From NCBI RefSeq assembly GCF_900143695.1, contig NZ_FRFE01000024.1:21078-85077 (forward strand): a DNA stretch of 64,000 bases, read 5' to 3'. Below the pieces are notes generated by a model. That model was not told where the DNA came from, made no database searches, and saw only the letters and a program-made list of their open reading frames with translations. Shown piece by piece: positions 45,968 to 55,600 of the stretch (position 1 is the stretch's first letter; each line of letters begins with the position of its first letter). A program made the translations under genes and the position numbers. The stretch comes from Desulfopila aestuarii DSM 18488 (GTDB taxonomy: Bacteria > Desulfobacterota > Desulfobulbia > Desulfobulbales > Desulfocapsaceae).

Positions 45968-46726
45968 GTGGCAGAAAATAGTGTACCCATGGTTCGTCTC
46001 GAAGATATTGTCAAGAGACGCAGCCAGAGCGAGAGTGTGTTTGAACTGCAGGTTCCCTCTTTTGCCGTCCATCCCGGCCAGATGGTGGCGGTAATTGGTG
46101 AGAGCGGTTGTGGCAAAAGTACCTTGCTAGACATGATAGCCCTGGTCATGGAGCCGACGGAGGTCGCACGCTTTGAAATATCAACTGGCAATACTGGCGG
46201 TGTTTGTGATGTTGCTGCGTTGTGGGCGCGTGGGGATGAAGGAGCTCTGTCCGCCCTGCGCCGGGATTTTTTCGGTTATGTTCTACAGACAGGCGGTTTG
46301 TTACCATTTTTGAGCGTACGACAGAACATCTGTTTACCAGGACGCATCAAAGGGCATCCTATCTTGCCGGGCCGGGTGGGGACGCTGGCCAAAAGGCTGG
46401 GGGTTGCCGGTTGCCTTGACCGGATGCCGGAATCCCTGTCCATCGGGCAACGGCAGAGAGTAGCTATTGTTCGAGCCCTGGCGCATCAGCCTCGCCTTGT
46501 CCTGGCAGATGAACCAACCGCGGCTGTAGACAAGGCACGTGCTCGGGCCATTATGGACGACATGCAAAGGCTGGCCGAGGATGAGTCCGTAGCTGTGGTG
46601 GTGGTGACCCATGATGTGGATTTGATCATGGACAGAGTCGAGGTTGCCTATACCTTTGATACGATAGAGGTATCCGAACAGCTCACCCGTTCCACATGCC
46701 GGCTGGTCAAGGAGCATAGCCCATGA
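45968..46726 (+). CDS. ABC transporter ATP-binding protein, TagT-like
   Basis: Cytoplasmic ATPase of about 252 residues in the MacB/LolD class. Walker A GESGCGKST at about residue 44, Q-loop VLQTGGLLPF, signature LSIGQRQRV (Ile in place of the usual Gly), Walker B LVLADEPTAAVD, and H-loop VVVTHD. The start is ambiguous (GTG 45956, GTG 45968 or ATG 45989), all lacking a strong ribosome site, which suggests coupling to the vWA gene that ends at 45955. Overlaps the permease start by 4 bp (ATGA). Position between a vWA protein and an FtsX-like permease matches tagT of the T6SS threonine-phosphorylation pathway. Confidence 0.88.
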   Translation: MAENSVPMVRLEDIVKRRSQSESVFELQVPSFAVHPGQMVAVIGESGCGKSTLLDMIALVMEPTEVARFEISTGNTGGVCDVAALWARGDEGALSALRRDFFGYVLQTGGLLPFLSVRQNICLPGRIKGHPILPGRVGTLAKRLGVAGCLDRMPESLSIGQRQRVAIVRALAHQPRLVLADEPTAAVDKARARAIMDDMQRLAEDESVAVVVVTHDVDLIMDRVEVAYTFDTIEVSEQLTRSTCRLVKEHSP

Positions 46727-48555
46727 CCCGTCCTGCGAATCCCCTTAAATATATACCCTCTTTGGCGGCGTCCCACCTCAGGCACGAGTGGATACTGACC
46801 TTCTGTCTTGTCATCGCCCTGGCAGCGGTGATAGCCCCGCTGCTTGTCTTGCTTGGCCTTAAGTATGGTACCATTCAAACCCTGCGCGAGCGGCTGGTTG
46901 AAGATCCTGTTTTCCGTGAGATCAGACCATCTCAGACGCGTGAATTCAGTCCTCAGTGGTTTGAGGAGTTGTCTGTCTGGCCCGGGGTCGGTTTTTATAC
47001 GCCGACCATTCTGCCCTTGTCGTCTGTGATTTCAGTAGTACACGGCGGCTCAAATAGTGCTGAGCTTATTGATCTTATTCCTACTGCGGCAGGGGATCCG
47101 TTGCTTCTGGAAAATGGTGGGGTTGTACCCGCTGACGGTGAGGTTGTGCTTTCAGCTGAGGCTGCCAGACGATGTGGAGTGCAGAGTGGGGAAGACATTA
47201 TCTCGCGGGTTACCAGGTCTCGCGGTGGCCGCATGGACTTTGTCGAAGAGCGGTTACGTGTTGTGTCGGTGCTGAGCCCTCGCGCCGGATCTCTGGCACG
47301 GGTCTATGCGCCTCTGCCATTTGTCCTTGATGTGGAAGGGTATAAGGAGGGATACGCAGCTCCGTCTCGTGGGTGGGCGGGTGAGACTCCGCAGCCTTAT
47401 CCGAGCTTTGATGGGGCAATACTTCTCCTACCACACCCCATGCTCCCCATAGCGCGTTCTGGCCTTGTAATCAACACCGGTTTTGGCCGTATTACTGATG
47501 TATCTGCAGAACGGGTTAAAGAGTTGCTGGGATTTTCTCCTCCCCATGGTTTTGGCGCATATGACCTGCTCGCTCCTGGAACACCTGTAACAATGACCAA
47601 CCTGCGTGCTATCGATCAGAAGCTGAGAGGACAGACCAGGGTCCTCCTCCCGTATGTTCGAGGTGTAACTATCGAAAGTGGCGGAAAGTCTCTGAGTCCC
47701 ATTGGCTTGTCACTCACCTCAGAACAGGCACAGCTACTTGGCGTTCCGGAGACGCCCTGGGGCGGGTACACTGGAAATTCACCCGAGGATGGACGGCTGG
47801 TGCACACCTTGTGGCCCGAAGGGGAGACTTCAGCTGATGAAATGCACGTGCGGGCATCAGGAATTGCGGAACTGCAATTTGACCTGCGCGTGATTGGTAC
47901 AACATCGTTTGGCAGGCCGGTGGTGCCGATCGAACTGATGGGAATTTTACGAACCGCCAGCCAGCGTGCAATCTCATTTAATCAGAAGACCCAACGCTTT
48001 GAAATGGCCCGCGGTGGCTATCGAGGGTTCCGTCTCTACGCAGAGAGCATCGATGACGTTCCTCAACTCTATTACAAGCTGAAAGCAGAAGGAATAGAAG
48101 TTATAGCGGAGGTTGAGGCCATTGAACGGATCAGGGTCCTTGATCAGGGCTTGACCCGTCTCTTCTGGCTTATTGCCCTGCTCGGGCTTTTTGGCGGGAC
48201 TGCCGTGCTGGTTTCGAGTCTCTATGCGGCGGTGGAACGCAGGCGAAGAGACCTTGGGGTGCTGCGGCTGCTGGGCTTTTCTCGCCTGCATGTGTTTTTC
48301 TTTCCAATAGCTCAGGGGCTTATGGTCGCGATCTTGGGATTGCTGGCAGGTTTTGGTGGCTATGCAGCCCTGGCTTGGGTCATCAATCATGCCTTTGCCA
48401 CCGAGTTAGCCCCCGGAGAAGCATTTTGCGTCATCCCCAGTCAATATATTCCAGTATTTTGTTTTGTAACGCTTGTCTTGGCCGGGCTGGCATCTTTGGT
48501 GGCTGGGTGGCGAGCAACCTGTATCGATCCTGCGGAGGCCATTCGTGAGCAATAA
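46723..48555 (+). CDS. FtsX-like ABC permease, TagS-like
   Basis: A 610-residue inner-membrane permease. An N-terminal TM (WILTFCLVIALAAVIAPLLVLLGL) is followed by a large periplasmic domain of about 420 residues, then three C-terminal TMs (LTRLFWLIALLGLFGGTAVLVSSL, LMVAILGLLAGFGGYAALAW, YIPVFCFVTLVLAGLASLVAGW). The coupling-helix region AAVERRRRDLGVLRLLGFSR is characteristic of FtsX/MacB permeases. These are mechanotransmission transporters and not channels. It ends inside the start of the SUMF1-like gene (11-bp overlap). Its partner is the preceding ATPase. Confidence 0.88.
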   Translation: MTRPANPLKYIPSLAASHLRHEWILTFCLVIALAAVIAPLLVLLGLKYGTIQTLRERLVEDPVFREIRPSQTREFSPQWFEELSVWPGVGFYTPTILPLSSVISVVHGGSNSAELIDLIPTAAGDPLLLENGGVVPADGEVVLSAEAARRCGVQSGEDIISRVTRSRGGRMDFVEERLRVVSVLSPRAGSLARVYAPLPFVLDVEGYKEGYAAPSRGWAGETPQPYPSFDGAILLLPHPMLPIARSGLVINTGFGRITDVSAERVKELLGFSPPHGFGAYDLLAPGTPVTMTNLRAIDQKLRGQTRVLLPYVRGVTIESGGKSLSPIGLSLTSEQAQLLGVPETPWGGYTGNSPEDGRLVHTLWPEGETSADEMHVRASGIAELQFDLRVIGTTSFGRPVVPIELMGILRTASQRAISFNQKTQRFEMARGGYRGFRLYAESIDDVPQLYYKLKAEGIEVIAEVEAIERIRVLDQGLTRLFWLIALLGLFGGTAVLVSSLYAAVERRRRDLGVLRLLGFSRLHVFFFPIAQGLMVAILGLLAGFGGYAALAWVINHAFATELAPGEAFCVIPSQYIPVFCFVTLVLAGLASLVAGWRATCIDPAEAIREQ

Positions 48556-50242
48556 AGTTTTTTCTGTTTGGTGTTGGGCGACTTTTCTATCCATCCTCGT
48601 GACAGCGGGCATAGGGGACAATGGTTTGCTGGTTGAAACAGCGCTGGCCGAAGTTCCGCCGCAAACGGTGTATAATCCCAAACCGGCGGAAAATGATCTC
48701 ATTTTGCCTATGCCAGGTGACGCGGAAATGGTTTTTCGCAGAGTACCTGTACCGGGAAAAGGTTTCTGGGGTGATCAGGAACGTATCATTCAAATCGGTG
48801 ACGCAGCCGGGGGCATTTTCGAGGGTCTCCAGCGTACCCAGATCAGTGGGTCTTTTCCAGTGGGAAAAGAGAATGTCTGGGAGATTGTTCTTGCCAAATA
48901 TGAGCTGACCCGTGGCCAGTACACAGCGGTAATGGGCATGGATGCTTTACTGGCAGTCAGCGGGGACCCTGAGGATCAGAAACTGCCCACCTTAAAGGGC
49001 CGGGCGTTGCGCGATGCGTTGATGCGTCCTCTCACCTATGTCAGCTATGGTGATGTACTAGAATTCATCCGCCGTTACAATCAATGGCTGTTTGATCCTG
49101 AATATCCCGAGCGAATAGCAGCGATGCCGCGAGTAGACGGGGCGCCTGGGTTTATGCGGCTGCCCGCTGAAGACGAATGGGAGTACTGTGCCCGGGGTGG
49201 CGTAGCTTCCACTCAGGCCGGTACCTTCGACAATGGATTACCATTCCCGATAGCTGAGGCTCAAGAGTATGCCTGGCATCTGGGTAATGCTAAACATCAG
49301 CTTCGTCCGGTTGGGCTCAGGAAGGCAGATGTGCTGGGATTTCATGATCTGTTTGGCAATGCGCAGGAGATGACGTCCGGCATGTTTCGACCGGAAATCT
49401 GGCAGGGGAAACCGGGCGGGGTTGCCGTGCGTGGTGGGAGTGTGTCCACCCAGCCTATGGATCTGCGCAGTGCCCAGCGTGCAGAGCTTGATGTCTATGC
49501 CTGGAATGTCGACAAAAATATTATTGAGGAGCGCCGATCATTCAACACCGGATTACGATTGGCAATTGGCTCTAACGTGGTGGTCACTTCGGCTCAGCGA
49601 ACCCAGATAGAACAAGAGTATGAAACATATCGGGCGGACCTTCGTCGCACCATGCCGGTGGGGCGAACTCTGGACAACCTTGTTGCCCAGGCCACTGTTC
49701 AGCTGGGCTCGGCTGACACTATTCTGGCCAGGCTGATGAAGGATAACCCGGCCTTGAATGAACCTTTGATGGCCGTGCAGGCAACTCTGGATAAGGCCAA
49801 GGAACGCTTGGAACTTGCTCAGCGGGAAAGCGCTCGCAGCCTGGCTCAGGATGCGGCTAGGAACGGCGTAAATCTTTCGGTCTATCTCTCCCGGCTCGAA
49901 CGACTGACGGCTACCTTGAAAACGGCGCAGGAGCTGGCAGCAGTCTCTTCGCGGTATCAGGAGCAGGTTGCTGCTGTTGAAAAATCTATGCAGGAACTGG
50001 AAAAAGCTATGGGCGAGCAGATGCGTGGTTATCAAGAAAAGGTTGGGAGCCTCGGCGAATACGAGGGAACATATATTGAGTATGCATTTGAGCAATTAGG
50101 GACGAAGGAGATGACCAAGCGAGAGCAGGTTGTTACCGAGTTGCTAAAGCTTCATGTGCAGTCTTTTGCTGAACAGCGACGGGCTGATGTTGAGGTCTGG
50201 CTTGGAGAGTTTCACAAACGTTTTGATGGATTTTCAGATTAG
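48545..50242 (+). CDS. periplasmic SUMF1/FGE-fold protein, TagR-like, with coiled-coil tail
   Basis: A 565-residue exported protein. Signal peptide from GTG 48545 (MSNKVFSVWCWATFLSILVT, cleavage near ETALA). SUMF1/formylglycine-generating-enzyme fold at about 60-350: YELTRGQYTAVMG, LPTLKGRALRD, MRLPAEDEWEYCARGG, GLFGNAQEM-like segment (LGFHDLFGNAQEMTSG), VRGGSVST, FNTGLRLA. The catalytic cysteine pair of true FGE near the C-terminal end of the fold is absent, so it is a non-enzymatic member, as expected for TagR. A coiled coil (about 375-565) is added. TagR binds the PpkA periplasmic region, so the vWA protein is the predicted partner. Confidence 0.88.
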   Translation: MSNKVFSVWCWATFLSILVTAGIGDNGLLVETALAEVPPQTVYNPKPAENDLILPMPGDAEMVFRRVPVPGKGFWGDQERIIQIGDAAGGIFEGLQRTQISGSFPVGKENVWEIVLAKYELTRGQYTAVMGMDALLAVSGDPEDQKLPTLKGRALRDALMRPLTYVSYGDVLEFIRRYNQWLFDPEYPERIAAMPRVDGAPGFMRLPAEDEWEYCARGGVASTQAGTFDNGLPFPIAEAQEYAWHLGNAKHQLRPVGLRKADVLGFHDLFGNAQEMTSGMFRPEIWQGKPGGVAVRGGSVSTQPMDLRSAQRAELDVYAWNVDKNIIEERRSFNTGLRLAIGSNVVVTSAQRTQIEQEYETYRADLRRTMPVGRTLDNLVAQATVQLGSADTILARLMKDNPALNEPLMAVQATLDKAKERLELAQRESARSLAQDAARNGVNLSVYLSRLERLTATLKTAQELAAVSSRYQEQVAAVEKSMQELEKAMGEQMRGYQEKVGSLGEYEGTYIEYAFEQLGTKEMTKREQVVTELLKLHVQSFAEQRRADVEVWLGEFHKRFDGFSD

Positions 50243-50285
50243 TGCCTTTTAGGGGGGCGCTGAAAACAGATTCCCGTTCAACGGG
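50241..50285 (+). other. two small intercistronic hairpins
   Basis: AGTGCC with GGCGCT (50241-50261, one G-T pair) and CCCG-TTCAA-CGGG (50273-50285), in the only sizeable gap of the first half of the locus. No T-tract. They may set differential expression of the lipoprotein genes downstream. Confidence 0.3.
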
Positions 50286-50322
50286 GTTCGTAGATACAAA
50301 GCAATAGATAGAGGAGAGCCAC

Positions 50323-50970
50323 ATGATGAAAACTATGAGGATGGTTGTTTTAGTACTGCTCATTTGTTCCTTAATCCCAGGCTGTGCCGGCATGTCCGAC
50401 CAAGGGCGCACCAAAGCTGAGGGGACCGCTATTGGCGCAGTAGCCGGCGGTTTGTTGGGTCTTGTAATCGGCGGTGAGAAGGGTGCGGCCATTGGCGCGG
50501 CGGCCGGTGCCGGACTTGGTTTTCTGGTTGGAAACGAAGTCGCAAAGCGTAAACAGGCCTATGCCAATACCGAAGATTTCCTTGATGCCGAGATTGCCAG
50601 CACTCAGGAGTTCAATAAGACCGCTATTGCCTACAATAAGCAACTGACGAAGGAAATAGCTTCTCTGGAAAAGGAATCCACCTCGCTTCGTGCCAAATAC
50701 GACAAGGGCAAAGTCGATAAAAAGGCCCTTGCGGCTAAAAAGAACGATCTGGAAAAGCAGCTTGCTGACAATGCCAAACTTGAGAAGACACTTTCCGAGG
50801 AGCTTGAAGTCCAGAATGCCATTCTAGCGCAGGAGCGAAAGGATCGTCCGGCAGATGACAAGTACATTGCCAGGCTGGAAAAAGAGGTGAATACCCTGCA
50901 GAAAAACCTGGAAACCCTCCGCGATGGAAGCACCCAGCTTGCCAGCATTGATCAGAGGTTATCTGTATGA
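50323..50970 (+). CDS. glycine-zipper coiled-coil lipoprotein, TagQ-position
   Basis: A 215-residue lipoprotein. Signal peptide with lipobox IPGC (LLICSLIPGCAGM); C-A-G at the mature N-terminus favours the outer membrane. A glycine-zipper hydrophobic hairpin at about 35-70 (IGAVAGGLLGLVIGGEKGAAIGAAAGAGLGFLVG shown in part by its GxxxG pattern) is followed by a long coiled coil (about 85-200). In P. aeruginosa, TagQ is the outer-membrane lipoprotein that anchors TagR; this gene occupies the tagQ position. Homology to TagQ itself cannot be judged by eye. Its stop overlaps the start of the next lipoprotein gene (ATGA). Confidence 0.8.
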   Translation: MMKTMRMVVLVLLICSLIPGCAGMSDQGRTKAEGTAIGAVAGGLLGLVIGGEKGAAIGAAAGAGLGFLVGNEVAKRKQAYANTEDFLDAEIASTQEFNKTAIAYNKQLTKEIASLEKESTSLRAKYDKGKVDKKALAAKKNDLEKQLADNAKLEKTLSEELEVQNAILAQERKDRPADDKYIARLEKEVNTLQKNLETLRDGSTQLASIDQRLSV

Positions 50971-51512
50971 AACCGAGAACAATCGTTATCATGATTTTCC
51001 TGACAGGTATGCTTGCTGGTTGTGCGGGTGTAGATCAGGATCCACGTTCAGGGGGGCTTTTAGGCGGTATTTCCGGCTTGAGCAGCGGCAGTTATGAGAA
51101 TCGCGTAAAAGAACGCGAGGCGCGTCTTGAGCAACTACGGGCCACGCAAAGGCAACTGGATGCTGAAACCGGTCAGCTCGAGGAACAGAAATCTGCAGCC
51201 TATGCCAAGGTGGCAAAAGACCAGGCCGAGGTCAATGCCATGCAATCTGAAATAGCCCAATTGGAAAAAAAATCAAAGGCCCTGGCTGCGCAGCAGGGAA
51301 CAGACCAACAGCGGGTTGCTGAACTGGACAAACGGGTCAAGGCACTCAAATCCAAGATGGGGCAGCAGGCTTCTGACCTCGATGCCCTGGAAGGCAGCGG
51401 TCTTGGCGATGCAGATGTCGATCTGCGCCGTAAGCAGCTTGAGAAACAGCGAGATGCTTTGGCTCGCGAATACGACCTGCTCATGAAAATGCAGATGGAA
51501 TTAGTTCAGTGA
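50967..51512 (+). CDS. second coiled-coil outer-membrane lipoprotein
   Basis: A 181-residue lipoprotein. Lipobox LAGC (FLTGMLAGCAGV) with C-A-G after cleavage, a Gly/Ser-rich linker (GGLLGGISGLSSGS), then a near-continuous coiled coil (about 45-175, e.g. NRVKEREARLEQLRATQRQL). No enzyme motif. The similar design to the preceding lipoprotein (lipobox, glycine-rich part, coiled coil) suggests duplication or a hetero-oligomer. It overlaps its neighbours by 4 bp on both sides, so all three genes are tightly coupled. Confidence 0.8.
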   Translation: MKPRTIVIMIFLTGMLAGCAGVDQDPRSGGLLGGISGLSSGSYENRVKEREARLEQLRATQRQLDAETGQLEEQKSAAYAKVAKDQAEVNAMQSEIAQLEKKSKALAAQQGTDQQRVAELDKRVKALKSKMGQQASDLDALEGSGLGDADVDLRRKQLEKQRDALAREYDLLMKMQMELVQ

Positions 51513-52615
51513 GACATTATGTGTCCTTGCTTCTGCTCATGATGCTGGTTCTTTCGGCATCGTGTCTGGCCTGGGCGGCACCTCTGGAGGAAATTCGTCA
51601 GATTCTGAGGGAGAAGTCGCTCAAGCCTCCGGCTGAATCACAGCTGGCTGCCATGAGTGATGAAAACCTGCTCCAAAAGCTGCGGGAAATAGACAACTAT
51701 GCGCGCTATTTCGAATCTGACGAGTATCACTCCCCAATGTCCCGGCGTGAATCCTGGGTTGGCATTGGTGCTGATCTGGTAGAGCAGGATGGTAAATTTT
51801 TTTTAGCAGTATACCATGGTGGTGCAGCGGAATTGGCCGGTATTGCCGACCACTCCCGGCTCATTGAGATCGACGGTAAGAGCGTCGCCCATGTCGACGT
51901 AGAAAGTATCGCTGATAGCCTCAAAGGTATGGAAGGGACCTCCGTTTCACTTTTTGTTGAGCAGCCGGGGGGAAGGATGAGTCGGTTCCAGGTTGAGAGG
52001 GAAATGTTCTCACCTCTTGATGTAGAACCGATTACGCCGGGTGTACATCAGGTGCTCCGTATACGCAGGTTTGTCGGAGGACTCACCAAATCGGCTTTGC
52101 TGGCCACTCTGGATTTCCTTGGCAGAGAGTCTCGTGCTGCGACTGGTGCTCGATCAGATGTGCTGATTATTGACCTGCGTGATGCGGGTGGCGGGGATTT
52201 GTATGAAGCATTTGATGTGGCTGGCTTATTCCTTCCACAAGGGGCGATCCTTGGAACAATGTGCAGGCGCGCAGATGACAACCGCGAAATTCGGTCTACG
52301 GACGGGGAAAAATTCACTATGCCGATGGCACTGCTGGTTGGCCCTGATACAGCAAGCGCGGCTGAAGTCTTTGCCGGGACTTTGCAACAATATGGGCGGG
52401 CAAAGCTCATTGGCCAGCGAACATTCGGAAAATGTGTCACCCAGACCGATGTTCACCTCTCTGATGGCTCAGTTTTGCGCTACACCAATGCGGAGGTTCG
52501 CCTGCCTGATGGTACATCCTGTTCTGGGGTTGGTTTGCAGCCGGATCGGGATGTGAGAGATGCTGAATTACGAGACCTTACATGGCTTGTTTCCGAAGCA
52601 GATGCTCTTTTATAA
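51509..52615 (+). CDS. PDZ-domain S41 (C-terminal processing) peptidase
   Basis: A 368-residue exported serine protease. Signal peptide (LLLLMMLVLSASCLAWAA), a helical cap, a PDZ domain at about 85-170 (GIGADLVEQDGKFFLAVYHGGAAELAGI, part of it) and an S41 domain with the Ser-Lys dyad Ser283 (DTASAAEVFAG) and Lys308 (QRTFGKCVTQ). The spacing of 25 equals that of E. coli Prc/Tsp (Ser430/Lys455). It looks catalytically competent. GTG 51509 overlaps the previous stop (GTGA). A protease is not part of the known TagQRST set; its substrate may be another locus product. Confidence 0.9.
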   Translation: MRHYVSLLLLMMLVLSASCLAWAAPLEEIRQILREKSLKPPAESQLAAMSDENLLQKLREIDNYARYFESDEYHSPMSRRESWVGIGADLVEQDGKFFLAVYHGGAAELAGIADHSRLIEIDGKSVAHVDVESIADSLKGMEGTSVSLFVEQPGGRMSRFQVEREMFSPLDVEPITPGVHQVLRIRRFVGGLTKSALLATLDFLGRESRAATGARSDVLIIDLRDAGGGDLYEAFDVAGLFLPQGAILGTMCRRADDNREIRSTDGEKFTMPMALLVGPDTASAAEVFAGTLQQYGRAKLIGQRTFGKCVTQTDVHLSDGSVLRYTNAEVRLPDGTSCSGVGLQPDRDVRDAELRDLTWLVSEADALL

Positions 52616-52686
52616 AAGATAACACGGCAAAGGTGGCTAAAAACGTTGTTGAAGGCCATCGATAATTAAGCGTGAGAGAGGGGGCG

Positions 52687-55600
52687 ATGAAACTTCTGCA
52701 ACTATACCGAATTATACATATTATCGCATCGATTAGCCTTCTTCCATCACTGGCATGCGCATGGACAAATGGTTTAAAGGAAGCTGCTGAGGCGGTGGCG
52801 AAAGGTACAGCCCTGCCTGAACAGGAAATGATGGTCTTCATCAACAACAGTGAAGTGAATCTGTTGGCCCAGGAAGGGAAGATATCTGATTTCACCTACG
52901 CGTCATGTCAGGACGATTTTTTTCGACTCAATGAAAGCTTTGCAGATAAGGCTGTTCGAGAGTTGGGGTATGATCCGAGCATTAGTAACCGAAAATTCAA
53001 TCCGGGTACCGACACCGATGTCAATGTCAATGCCAGGGGTGGTAAGAAACTCACCCTGGAAGACATGAAAAAAATTGACGACAACTATCAGAAAATCGTC
53101 AAACAGCATTTTAAAAGTCAAGGGCTCGAGCCTCCAACCGGACGCATCAATACCGAAACAGACTTTATGCCCAATCCCGCCCACACTGATCCGGCGGAAT
53201 TTCAGAAGATCGTCAAGTATATCAATGATAATGGGGGGACCGCCTATACGGATCCCAAAGCTGCTTCAGCACAATTCAAGCTGGGCACAACACAGCCCAT
53301 GGGAATTGATGAAGCAGCCTCATTTAGTTCGACCATGAAAGAGATGGCCGATGCTAAAATTCGAAAAGCGAATAACCTTCGCAAAAATGCAGCAGCGATT
53401 CGCACGACAGACCCAGGCAAGGCTGAGGCGTTTGAAGCGCAGGCGAGGCAGTATGATTATCAGGCATCAAAATATCATGATCGGATCGACAAGCTAAATA
53501 CCCATCTTCGCGAGCAGTATCATCTTTCTCCTCCTGATCAAACCGGAAAGGGCTTCACCAAGGCCGTCAAAAACATTGACACTATTGGCCGTAACCCATT
53601 TACCGCCAAAGATGCTTCTGTCGTCAATAATCTGCATAAAAATGCTTTGCAGCGCTCGGCAGATGACATGATCGATACCTTGCTTGAGATTGCCAGGAAG
53701 GATCCCGCCAAAGCTGGTGAGATTAGTCGAGCCCTGGCGCAAGAGTTGAATTCCCTGCCGCCAAATCGTGCCGGTCAGGCCGTTAGCCGCATAGATGATG
53801 CCATGAAGGCGGCGAACCCGGCCTTTGCGAAAAATGTGGTCGCAGAGGCTAAAGCAATCAAGCAGGTAGCAGCGGCCTCGAAATGGACATCCTTTAAAAG
53901 CGGTGTCAAAAATATTAGCGGTATCAATCAACTGAGCAAGGTTTCCGTGATCATGACAGCCGGTGGGGCTGTGTTGATGGCGCACCAGGGAATCACCATC
54001 ACCCTTGATAATGTTAAAGCTACCGATACCCTTTGGGACTATTTCCGAAACTGTTATTACCACTCAGCCTGGGAAGGAACGGGGATCGGTCCTGCCTTTG
54101 AACAGGCAGAGCGAGAAGAGATTGAACGCTATCTTAAAGAGCACGAGGCGGGTCAGGACCCATCTATGGTCAAGCATGTTACTCTCACTTTGCTCAAGAC
54201 AAGTACCTATATGGGCCGGGATGCGATTGTTGGCGTCTTGTACCTTCCTGATGCTATCTGGGAGTATTTCACAGAAGAAAAGGCTATGGAAGGCTATGCC
54301 AAGATGCAGAACGAACTGGCAGCCATTATGCGCCAGATCGTTCTAGATCGACAGGCCTTTGACAGGGTGATGACCGACATGAGGAAGATCGGTCTTCATG
54401 ACTCAGATGCATTGCCGTTTCTGAATTGCCTTTGTCGTGACTGCGGCGGCTCGCTGGGTGGTCTTTTTAACCCGGAATGCACATCCGATATCGGCCACGG
54501 TCCATGCCAGTGCAATGGCCCCCTCACCATCTGGAAAACCCCTTTACCGGCTGGTGACAAAGAGGCGCAATATAGGTGTTTTAACAGCGTTACCCAAATG
54601 CGTTACAACGAGGCCAGAGCAGTCTTTGACTCCTGGACCAGGCAGTTGGAAGTTGAAAATGCCAAAAGTGTTCAGGGCGACCTGGAGAGTATCAAAGCTG
54701 ATATTGTTGCAGGAAAAGCAAAAGACGATGAAGCAGTCGCAAAAGACATAGCGAACCAGTTCGGGGCAATAAAAGATCTGCTCCTGCCGGGTGATGCCGA
54801 TTATGTGCGGGCAATGGTCGGCCCATATCTTGAGAACCATGCGGTCAACAGGCTTCAGGAGGGCAAGGTTGATCAAGCCCTCAAAAATCTGGATCTTGTG
54901 CTCGAGACGATGGGGCCACGGAGCTTTCAGGAAGCTGGACGGCTTCGGCAAAAAAAAGCCCAGTATCAACAATGGAAAACGAATTGGGATGAAAAAAAGA
55001 AAAAGACCTTTCCGGAAATCTCCGAAAACATCCGCACCAATCAGCTGCAACGTGCCCGAGGGGAGATCGAAAATCTCGAATTCTTGATGCTCAAGGCGCC
55101 CAATAGTGCATTGCCTCCTGCTATTCACGACCCTGCTTTTGTGTCACTTAAAGAGAGAGTGGCCGCCCTCGGTAAAAAATATACAGAAACTCTCGCTGCA
55201 ACCTGGGAGAAGGTTCGCTCTCTCGAAAAAGCGAGAGATCGCCGTGCCGCTATAGTTGTACTTGAGAAAAGCCTCAAGGACTGGGAGCATCACCAGAACA
55301 ATAAAGATTCTCTCACCCGACAGTTGTCCTACAACAAGAGTGAAGTGCAAAAAGCTGAGCAGAAAAAAACTCTTGGCCAGAAATATCAGGAAACGGGATC
55401 AATTGATCTAGCGATTGAACAGTACACTGCCAGCCTTGCGATCCAAAGTGACGCAAGTCTGGAAGAGACACTTGCGGGTTTGCAAAAAACTCTTGAGCAA
55501 ACCGCAAATCTCAAGAACAGGGCCAGGGGGATCTGGAACGAGGCTGAACAAATGCAGAGAGAGCAAAAATATGGTGATGCTCTCCAGAAATACAAAGCGG

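Noticed and set aside
54544..55128. 194-codon minus-strand frame inside the 1401-residue gene
   Set aside because: Antisense shadow with no domain resemblance.
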